Positions 11,301-20,517 of a DNA stretch of 43,073 bases are shown here, one piece after another. The notes below the pieces were generated by a model. The model was not told where the DNA came from, made no database searches, and saw nothing but the letters and a program-made list of their open reading frames with translations. This DNA is from Mesostigma viride (Eukaryota > Streptophyta > Mesostigmatophyceae > Mesostigmatales > Mesostigmataceae). Within the stretch, counting starts at the first letter, position 1, and each line of letters starts with the position of its first letter. The translations under genes were made by a program, and so were the position numbers. The DNA lies in contig RPFO01001608.1 of assembly GCA_009746045.1 (NCBI GenBank), positions 2,501 through 45,573 of the forward strand, read 5' to 3'.

Positions 11301-14300
11301 ATGGGGCAAAATCGTGGCCATCACGGACAAGTAGGAAAAACTGCAATAAAAGCTCCCCTGCAAATAGGCTGATGATCGAACCAACACAGCATCGTTGCTG
11401 ATGAACCAACATAGTATCGTTGCTGATGAACCAACACAGTATCGTTGCTGATGAACCAACGTAGTATCGTTGCCGATGAACCAACGTAGTGTTGTTCAAG
11501 TTTGCAACCAATGTGTGTCCGCTAGTTGCATGCTTGGTACGGAAACTCACCCGCAGTATCTCCACCAACACAAACCCGGCAAGCGCCACCATCGACGCCA
11601 GCCGGATCAGGTCGGGCTGCCACAGTATGCCAGGGACCCAGATGGCGCTCGCGAGCAGGTGGAAGCCCTTGCGCAGGATGATGGTGGACCCCAGCCCCCG
11701 CGTGTGGCACAAGCCCAGCAGGGGCAGCCCCACGCACAGCAACGCCAGCCAGTAGGCGACTAGGGCCACCCTGCTAGCGTCGGTCATGACCCACGCCAGG
11801 CACCTGCAGCACCGCCAGGGACGTCCAAGCGATGCTTGACAGGGGTAAACTACAGGTAAGGGGAAGCTGACAGAGCCACGCATTTTCGAGGTGGTTAAGC
11901 AGCGTCACATTGGAAGTGGGGGCACACATTGGAAGATGGGATATCACTGGCCCAAGGGGCAGCCAGGCACCGCAACCACCGCGAGGCCTTTCTACGCCGC
12001 CTGGTCCCCATCATCAAGCTCGCCCTGACATGCCGTTTCCACTTGACACCTTGTCAAACGTATTGCTTGATGGGAGCCTTGACACCTTGTCAAACGTATT
12101 GCTTGATGGGAGCCTTGACACCTTGTCAAACGTATTGCTTGATGGGAGCCTTGACACCTTGTCAAACATATTGCTTGATGGGAGCCTTGACACCTTGTCA
12201 AACATATTGCTTGATGGGAGCCTTGACACCTTGTCAAACATATTGCTTGATGGGAGCCTTGACACCTTGTCAAACATATTGCTTGATGGGAGCCTTGACA
12301 TCTTGCCAAACATATTGCTTGATGGGAGCCTTGACACCTTGTCAAACGTATTGCTTGATGGGAGCCTTGACACCTTGTCAAACATATTGCTTGATGGGAG
12401 CCTTGACACCTTGTCAAACATATTGCTTGATGGGAGCCTTGACACCTTGTCAAACATATTGCTTGATGGGAGCCTTGACACCTTGTCAAACATATTGCTT
12501 GATGGGAGCCTTGACACCTTGTCAAACATATTGCTTGATGGGAGCCTTGACACCTTGTCAAACATATTGCTTGATGGGAGCCTTGACATCTTGCCAAACA
12601 TATTGCTTGATGGGAGCCTTGACACCTTGTCAAACGTATTGCTTGATGGGAGCCTTGACACCTTGTCAAACGTATTGCTTGATGGGAGCCTTGACACCTT
12701 GTCAAACGTATTGCTTGATGGGAGCCTTGACACCTTGTCAAACGTATTGCTTGATGGGAGCCTTGACACCTTGTCAAACATATTGCTTGATGGGAGCCTT
12801 GACACCTTGTCAAACATATTGCTTGATGGGAGCCTTGACACCTTGTCAAACATATTGCTTGATGGGAGCCTTGACATCTTGCCAAACATATTGCTTGATG
12901 GGAGCCTTGACACCTTGTCAAACGTATTGCTTGATGGGAGCCTTGACATCTTGCCAAACATATTGCTTGATGGGAGCCTTGACACCCTGTCAAACGTATT
13001 GCTTGATGGGAGCCTTGACATCTTGCCAAACATATTGCTTGATGGGAGCCTTGACATCTTGCCAAACGTATTGCTTGATGGGAGCCTTGACATCTTGCCA
13101 AACATATTGCTTGATGGGAGCCTTGACATCTTGCCAAACATATTGCTTGATGGGAGCACTCAGGAGGGCCATCCTCTCTTCTGTAGCCACCGGTGCCTCT
13201 GTTGGCAAACTAAAGGCACGCGATCGTGGTCCGCTCTACTTGCTAACGATGCGGTCTGCTCACCTTGTTCAGACAACCGCAATACATGAGGCAACAGAGG
13301 ACTTGGCAGGGTGGCCCATGCTCCACGCAGTGGATCAACCCCCACCCGTCCATCCCCTTCCCGCGCCTTACCACAGGAGCGGGTGTGCCGCGGCCGCCCG
13401 CTGCAGCACCGCGCCGCCTGCTGCCAGCACGGGCGCGTCCACCACGTGTGCGATCCACGCAGGCGCCAGCACCAGCATGGTGGCCGCCGCCAGCAGGTAC
13501 AACAACCGCACCTGCTTGGGGTCGGACCACCTCCGGGCGGGTGGGCCTGAGTATTGCGCGCGGAACAGGGCGGGAGTTACCGACGCCAGCAGCATGGAGC
13601 TCAGCAGCAGGCACTGAGCCGTGCGCGCGAGGGCGACGCTGGCGACGGCACCACCTGAGGATGTGGCAAGCGCGGGGCCTACCAACGCGGCTGGCACTGC
13701 CAGTTGGTCGACCTGCCAAATACCCACCATACGACACCAACCAGAAGGAGGTTGTTGAAGCAGTGTTAGACAGGCCAAATTCCTGCAATTTTCTACCAAA
13801 CTTGAGGAGGATTGTCGGCCATTGATAGGTGCCTTTGTGCTGGAGCGAGGCTACTTGTCTCAGCACGCAACTTGCACGACAACGCAGGTGGGTACAAAAC
13901 AGTACAGTCATTCATGCCTTAAGTTGGGCTCGAGGTTTTTGAGGGGTCAACCCAACTTAAGGCGTGAACCCAACTTCAGGCGTGAATGACTCTACTAAAT
14001 TGTACTAATTTGAACTAAAGATACTCGAACATACTATTTTGAACTGTTTTGATCTTAGAATGCCAAAATCCTATGCGACCCAACTGAAGGCGTGAACACA
14101 ACTTAAGCAAACGCAACTTCAGGCGTGAATGACTGACCTCATGAATAACTTCAGAATGGTAGAGTCTAGCTGTGTTGCTATCAACTCAGCCGACAATAAT
14201 GCTAGCAGACTATACGCCAACGCAACATGTACGGTGCATCTGAAACCTCGTGTCAGACGCAATAACGAACACGAAATATTGGGCCGAGGATGGTACCACG

Positions 14301-17300
14301 CGCCTCCTGAAGCGTGACCTGCTACGCCATAAAAGTGCATTTCCCATAAACAGCATTTGCCAAGGAGTTGGGACGGCACTGTGGCAGGCACAATGGAGGG
14401 GTTGCCTGCTAGCTATTCACACCACGGTGCCCGACGCAAGTCCACCCCACAGCAAGCACACAACGGTGGCAAGTTGCGAGCCACAAGCCAGCGGGGTTTT
14501 GGCACGCGCACGCATAAGAAACGATAAGCAGGATGTCTGGACGAAGGATGTGCACGGGGTGCAGCATGCATTTACCTCTGAAAAGGCGACCAGGCCACCG
14601 CTGAGAGCGTAGAGCGTCACACCCTGGGCAACCAGGAGCGCCTCTCCTGGGGGCCCCGTCAGGGATGAGGAGAGGGCGACAGTACAAAAACAGAGGCCAA
14701 AAAAGGGAAAATACTTTACGTGCGCCTGCCTAGTGGACGGCTCTCCCCTAAAGCTCTGGTGTACAACCACGACACAGGCAACACGACACGAGCTGCGATG
14801 GGAGGCCTCTTGAAGAGGGCGACACTGCGACTTCCATGTGGAAGGAAGGCAGCATATCTCCAAAACTATGCAAAAATGTCGACAGAAACAAGACTTCTGA
14901 AGGCTTGATCCACCAAGCCACGCACAGACGACGGGGTATCATGGGGGCAGTGCTTTGGTCAAGGCCTTAAAAAACTTAAGCAATATATGACCGTAGGACG
15001 ACGGGGTATCATGGGGGCAGCCCCGCACACACGACGGGCTATCATGGCGACTGCAGCGCATTGGCGGGGTTGCGCATAAGGGAGATGATGCACAAAAAAA
15101 GGCTCCTGGCACCTGTGCTCCCCTTTGCCTCAACAAATGGTCCATGGAGGCATCTGGTTGTCTACTTATGCATGACCGACCCCCCTGTCCACGCCGGGTA
15201 CAGCGTGTATGCATGACACAGGAATAAAAGCATGGGCACATAAAGATGCAACCGCCACGCAGAGAAGAGATCCGATGGCGGAGCAGGTGCCAGCACAGGC
15301 CGACACGCTCCTGAACGGCCGCATGTGATTGCCACATCTAAGCTTGCGTCCACGCGGCTTGCCTCCGCGCCCTAGCTAAAAGGAAATTTCAGAGGTGCAA
15401 ATTCTGGGCGGTGCCATGACGCAGAGGATACTACAGGGACTGCCCGTGCACCCCTGAGCAAGAACGATGGCCACACAGCGCAGGGAACATACCGAGCGGC
15501 ACGACATAGGCAAGCGCAAAGCTGCCCACCGCGCAAGGGAGGGCCAGTGGCTTGTACTGCCTAGCGCCTGGCGCCACCACCGGTCGAGCTTTTCTCCCCC
15601 AGGACCTGGCACCGCCACCGCTCAAGCTCCCCTCACCTAGCATCTGGCACCGCAACCGCTAAAGCTCCCCGCACTGGTCCTCCACACCCCTCCATGCGCT
15701 TCACACACCGGCGGTGAACGTGCCAAACACACCGGCGGCGAACGTGCCGAACACACCGGCGGTGAACGTGCCAAACACACCGGCGGAGAACATGCCAAAC
15801 ACACCAGCGGAGAACGTGCCAAACACACCGGCAGTGAACGTGCCGAACACACCGGCGGCGAACGTGCCAAACACACCGGCGGAGAACGTGCCAAACACAC
15901 CGGCAGTGAACGTGCCAAACACACCGGCGGAGAACGTGCCAAACACACCGGCGGCGAACGTGCCAAACACACCAGCGGTGAACGTGCCAAACACACCGGC
16001 GGCGAACGTGCCGAACACACCGGCCGTGAACGTGCCAAACACACCGGCGGAGAACGTGCCAAACACACCGGCGGTGAACGTGCCAAACACACCGGCCGTG
16101 AACGTGCCAAACACACCGGCGGCGAACGTGCCAAACACACCGGCGGCGAACGTGCCAAACACACCGGCAGTGAACGTGCCAAACACACCGGCGGCGAACG
16201 TGCCAAACACACCGGCGGCGAACGTGCCAAACACACCGGCCGTGAACGTGCCAAACACACCGGCGGTGAACGTGCCAAACACACCGGCGGCGAACGTGCC
16301 AAACACACCGGCGGTGAACGTGCCAAACACACCGGCGGCGAACGTGCCAAACACACCGGCGGCGAACGTGCCAAACACACCGGCGGAGAACGTGCCAAAC
16401 ACACCGGCGGTGAACGTGCCAAACACACCGGCGGCGAACGTGCCAAACACACCGGCAGTGAACGTGCCAAACACACCGGCGGTGAACGTGCCAAACACAC
16501 CGGCCGTGAACGTGCCGAACACACCAGCGTCGAACGTGCCGAACACACCGGCGGCGAACGTGCCAAACACACCAGCGGTGAACGTGCCAAACACACCAGC
16601 GGCGAACGTGCCAAACACACCGGCAGTGAACGTGCCAAACACACCGGCGGTGAACGTGCCAAACACACCAGCGGAGAACGTGCCAAACACACCGGCGGCG
16701 AACGTGCCAAACACACCAGCGGTGAACGTGCCGAACACACCGGCGGCGAACGTGCCAAACACACCAGCGGAGAACGTGCCAAACACACCGGCGGCGAACG
16801 TGCCAAACACACCAGCGGTGAACGTGCCGAACACACCGGCGGAGAACGTGCCAAACACACCGGCGGAGAACGTGCCAAACACACCGGCGGTGAACGTGCC
16901 AAACACACCGGCGGTGAACGTGCCAAACACACCGGCGGTGAACGTGCCAAACACACCGGCGGTGAACGTGCCAAACACACCGGCGGAGAACGTGCCAAAC
17001 ACACCGGCGGAGAACGTGCGGGGCAGCCGGGTGATGAGCAGCCGCAGGAGGGTGACGGACGCCAGCACATACGGCCCCAGGAGGACCAGACCCGCCGAGA
17101 GGGCCGCCCCGGCCACGCCCGTGGTGGTGCTGCGGCCACCATGCCACAAGAGGGAGTACAGCGCAAGAGGGCGGAGGGTTGGGTCGGGGCACCTGTCGGC
17201 ATATCTCATGCAGCTCACTACACACACCAAACCGTCGGGTGGCCCCTTGCCATTCCTTGGGTTCAACAGATGCATGGGTTGGGTTACCGCCTGTCGCCAT

Positions 17301-19657
17301 GTACTACTGGCTCATTGCACTCACCGCTCGTCCAAATCCAGCGAACTGGTAGACTGAGAATGGGTTTGCTCCTACTGATGCCACAAGCAGGCCTAACCAA
17401 CTCCCTGGTACTGTCTGGCTCTCTTCACATTTGCCATCCACACACGCCGCACGCACCAACGGCAGCAGCCAGCCCAGGTGCAAAGGGTTTCGGGCCCAGC
17501 TAGCTGTCCCCACCACAGGCAGCCTATGCACCACGCCGCACAGGAGATGGTATTGCCAGGAGATGCTAACACAGGACACACAAGAAAGCAGATACGTAGT
17601 TGGGCCCGTTGCCCCCTGTTCCACGTGCGAGGCTACCTGTTTATGAGGGCGCAGGCCTCGTGCGAGGCTACCTGTTTATGCGGGCGCAGGCCTCGTGCGA
17701 GGCTACCTGTTTATGCGGGCGCAGGCCTCGTGCGAGGCTACCTGTTTATGCGGGCGCAGGCCTCGTGCGAGGCTACCTGTTTATGCGGGCGCAGGCCTCG
17801 TGCGAGGCTACCTGTTTATGCGGGCGCAGGCCTCGTCGTACCTGGCAGCCGCACCCGCCGCCGCACCCACGGCCTGCGACCAGCGCAGCCCGTAGCGGCC
17901 AGCCGCCGCCACCACGGTCAACACAGAGGCCACAACCAGCCCAAAGGTGAGGGGGCTGCTGGCTGCCGCATGGGTGATGCTGTCCACTGCGGTGGCCAGG
18001 GACCCTGGCCATGCCATCGGCACCAGCTCCTGCCACCAGGCCTCCTGCCACGCCCCCTTGCGGCCGTGTGTGTCCGCCTGCCTCCTGTCCGGCGCCGCAC
18101 CTACGTCTGCATGCTCATCCTCCCCCTTGCCCGATGGTGGGCGCGGCAGCAGCAGCAGCAGCAGCAGTGCCGCAGTGCCGGATGCCAGTGCAAACCAGAG
18201 GCGGAAGAGGAGCGCTGGTTCCACGCCCGCATGGAGGTTGCCGGAGATGGTCGAGGGGGGCGTGCTCGTCTTGAGAATGAGAGAGGCAAACACCCAGGCC
18301 AGGGACACCGCACCCAGCGACATGCCTGGCAGTGCTCCCTGTCTGCCTGGACCAGCACGTACGGCCCAGACAGGGAAGGGCGAGGGTTGAACACAGGACG
18401 GAGAGCTGATGGATGAATGGTTAAATCCACAAGCGTCACCTTGAAGATAAATAGTAGATACAGGATAGATGAACAGAGCAGCAGGGTGGCTGCCATCCTG
18501 GGCTGCACGGGTGCAAGGGGCATGCATGGGGATGTTGTCTGCACAGTACCCCAGCTGTCCCTTGCGCCGACACGGAGCAGCTCACCGTGAACAGCGCTAG
18601 CAGAAATCTCGGGATGGAGGCAGGAAAATGAACAAGATAACATGCCCGACAACGTATTGCAATCATGAAAAGAGCACGCCCACCATGTCACCCACAGATG
18701 GTGCCTAGTGGTCTACCTCCATACCAAGTTGCTTCTGCAGAGCCTGGCATCCCTCCACAGATGCCTAGGTTGTACTTTTCGGAAAGTAGCGTGAGGGACA
18801 GGGAATAGCTGACTGTCAGCAGACGCAAGCTCTTGTGACCATACATCCACTGTTGGCCAGGCCTCAGGGGGTCTCCCAACACGGTTTCCACGCGTGGGCG
18901 AGCGAGCTCACGGACCTTTGATTCCCCCCCCCAATCAGTAGACCATCACCGGTGGTGCCCCAACGGGTGAGGCCTATAGGTCTGAGACCTGCACACAAGG
19001 GCAGAAGCGAGACAGTAGCGGCGGCATGCCTGCGGCACCCATCCCACGGGATGGGGAGACACGCGACTCCCCCAATTACAGCACAACCCTTGCCAGGCAC
19101 ATCCATCCTGGGGGCCTGCAATGGCGCTGGTCTATTGTCAAACAGGGTCGGCAGCCCTACTCAACGCCGCGACAGTGTAAGAAAGCCATCAGCTTGAATC
19201 GAAGAGAGGGCACACCGGGGCATTGTGCAGGTATGACACACCTGAGGCGCAGGTGACTCAGCTGGTGTAGCCGAGACACGTTGTCCCTCTCCCACAATAG
19301 GCCTGCGGCGGTGAGCACGGCGACTCCGACCGCCTCGAGCATGAACGTTAGCCCATCCTTGAACAACAGCGACAATGACAGACCAGCTCCTATACATGCC
19401 ACCAGCTGAGACTCACGGATGTGAGAGGCATCCATAGAACTGTTTTGCTCCGTGGACGCGCAAATGCCGCCGCTCCTGCTGCCACGCAACGCGGCTGCCT
19501 GTGGCTTAAAGCACGGCAGACGCCTCTGCACTAGTTCTATCTGCACAGAAAAGAGGCGGCAAGCTCTACGGTTTGACGGGTAACACGGAAGCCGATTATA
19601 TGGTGGCAGAGGAGGCTGAAGCGCGGCGATTCGGCTAGCTATTGCTGCCACTTGCAT
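8307..19657 (-). CDS. DOLK: Dolichol kinase, eleven exons recognised, C-terminus unresolved
   Basis: Multi-membrane ER enzyme that phosphorylates dolichol with CTP to make the lipid carrier for N-glycans, GPI anchors and O-mannosylation. Exons in transcription order: 19657-19242, 18497-18440, 18338-17842, 17129-17005, 14646-14576, 13712-13372, 11803-11551, 10784-10696, 9875-9761, 9106-9055, 8387-8307. Every intron is GT-AG and all donor/acceptor phases match, giving about 699 residues without a stop. Family motifs: TFSAGEALLVAQG across exons 4-5, RKGFH (~547-551), FVDSRDAG (~605-612), GIGDSA (~650-655), ASAVGSTFGRTR (656-667) and PGSKKTVEGTLAA formed exactly across exons 10-11. The first ~70 residues (MQVAAIASRI...) resemble an organelle transit peptide; M75 (MDAS) is an alternative start. 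Exon 1-2 boundaries are the least certain. Introns carry 24-, 25-, 35-, 36- and 38-bp arrays. The family is longer at its C-terminus, so at least one more exon is expected unless the gene is truncated. Plant homologues are about 570 residues. Confidence 0.9.
11376..11493. repeat. 25-bp tandem repeat, about 5 copies, in dolichol kinase intron 7
   Basis: Unit approximately atcgttgctgatgaaccaac plus five bases, with point differences between copies (cacagt, catagt, cgtagt). It lies close to the donor of exon 7 (exon ends at 11551) and is intronic. Confidence 0.9.
12042..13157. repeat. 36-bp minisatellite, 31 copies, in dolichol kinase intron 6
   Basis: Exactly 1116 bp = 31 units of 36 bp. Each unit contains an imperfect palindrome, TTGACACCTTGTCAA. 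Three main variants are visible: cacc..gtcaaacgta (V), cacc..gtcaaacata (I) and catc..gccaaacata (P). Their order is VVVIIIIP VIIIIIIP VVVVIIIP, then V P V P p P P, where lower-case p is P with cgta. The array lies between exon 6 (ends 13372) and exon 7 (starts 11803). It has no stop codons in several frames, which creates false long ORFs. Confidence 0.97.
13905..14134. mobile_element. MITE-like element with ~22-bp inverted ends in dolichol kinase intron 5
   Basis: The left end CAGTCATTCATGCCTTAAGT is the near-complement of the right end at about 14111-14134 (ACTTCAGGCGTGAATGACTG). The AT-rich interior carries further subterminal copies of cccaacttaaggcgtgaa in both orientations (13946-13985, 14079-14107). 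This is the layout of a non-autonomous DNA transposon of about 230 bp. I could not identify a clear target-site duplication. Confidence 0.55.
15568..15681. repeat. 38-bp tandem repeat, 3 degenerate copies
   Basis: Starts of ctggc(g/a)cc at 15568, 15606 and 15644 give a 38-bp period with point differences. It lies in intron 4 of the dolichol kinase gene, just left of the 24-bp array. Confidence 0.75.
15703..17020. repeat. 24-bp minisatellite, ~55 copies, built from the exon 4-intron 4 junction of dolichol kinase
   Basis: Unit of 24 bp (plus strand ...aacgtgccaaacacaccggc plus four variable bases). On the minus (coding) strand each unit has 13 bases identical to the end of exon 4 (ACGTTCTCCGCCG, giving T-F-S-A and the first base of Gly) and 11 bases identical to the start of intron 4 (GTGTGTTTGGC). 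Copies differ mainly at the serine codon (Ser, Thr or Ala). The first copy overlaps the true exon end (17005). The array is open in many frames; in the kinase frame it reads (TFxAGVFG)n. Confidence 0.95.
17626..17846. repeat. 35-bp tandem repeat, ~6 copies, abutting the exon 3 donor of dolichol kinase
   Basis: Copies of ggctacctgtttatgcgggc and flanks recur every 35 bp (17631, 17666, 17701...). On the minus strand the array starts about five bases inside intron 3, right after the donor CCAG|GTACGA (exon ends 17842). Each unit also holds a donor-like AACAG|GTAGCC. Confidence 0.93.
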
Positions 19658-20517
19658 CCGCAAGCAGCCCCTCACGTTAGGGAGGAATTTGCCAGCGAAC
19701 AATCGATGGGTTGGGCCAGCTCGCTACTATCCGGCTGTAATTTCGGATGTTCCACTTGCCCTCTTCATGTCTCTATCTCCGGCTGCAGCCGCCCCATCCA
19801 CAATGGTTCTTGAATTTTCAAATTTCGACCTGAGAACGTGGTCCGAGCTTGGTAAGTACACAGACGGCAATGCTTGCAACTTTACGAAGTCAAGGGATGT
19901 CCCATCATGGCATCAGCCTAAACGGTCGGTTACATGCCAGCTTACCCGAGGCATGCAGCTTCTAGATGCGTCTGCCATGAAATGCCCACGTTGCCTAGCA
20001 TGACCGGTGTATACTTAACTGTTGTATTACCAAAGGTTAGGCCACCCACGCTATTATTTGCGGTTCCAAATCCTTTTTCGTTTGTCACAGGACGTGCGCA
20101 CGTTTGCCATTGTGGCTGATTGCTGTTTTAAACGCCAATGTTGCCACGTGGCACTAGGGTAACTGCTGCTCTTTGTCACCAATATTACGGTCAATTTACG
20201 CGAGGATAATATTGCGCTTACGTACGACTACGGATAATATCGGCAGCACGTGCGGGTAGTCTTACAGCGTCGTGAGCGTTGGCAATGGGCCTCTCCGACC
20301 CAGAAAATCACGTTTTAGTCGATGCTTGATTTTTCTTCTGAAGCTAGCCGGCCCTTTTTTTCTACATCGTTTGCTCTAAGCGTCGGTAGTTTTCCAGGAT
20401 CTGGTTTTCATCCATGCCGATGTGTTGCTAGGCGGTTGAGCAATGCAGGACATCAATTTTGTCAAGTAGTTTGCCAGCGTGGCCTCACCTGTGCCATCTT
20501 TTTTTATCTAGCGAGCG
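19658..20517. promoter_or_regulatory. Divergent promoter region between dolichol kinase and SDR genes
   Basis: 860 bp separate the two inferred start codons, which face away from each other. A palindromic G-box core GCCACGTGGC is at 20143-20152 and another CACGTG lies near 20247, within an AT-rich stretch. G-boxes bind bZIP/bHLH factors in the green lineage. No TATA box stands out. The SDR gene may have an upstream exon here: an ORF starting at 20322 looks transit-peptide-like (MLDFSSEASRPFFSTSF...). Confidence 0.45.
20143..20152. promoter_or_regulatory. G-box palindrome GCCACGTGGC
   Basis: A perfect 10-bp palindrome in the divergent intergenic region. The same 10-mer occurs five more times in the virus-like segment (32699, 32859, 34440, 34643, 37786). 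Confidence 0.5.

Noticed and set aside
11910-13617. Long ORFs of DTLSNVLLDGSL-type repeats resembling a surface or adhesion protein
   Set aside because: They arise from the 36-bp intronic minisatellite and are open on both strands. Flanking dolichol kinase exons join perfectly across it.
15493-15560. An additional dolichol kinase exon (YKPLALPCAVGSFALAYVVPL, donor CTCG|GTATGT)
   Set aside because: Phase-compatible with exon 5, but direct joining of exon 4 to exon 5 gives the family-typical TFSAGEALLVAQG without it. It could at most be an alternative exon.
15633-17357. Long NVPNTPA or RRRCVWHV repeat proteins
   Set aside because: Products of the 24-bp array in other frames; only the exon 4 edge has gene-like coding.
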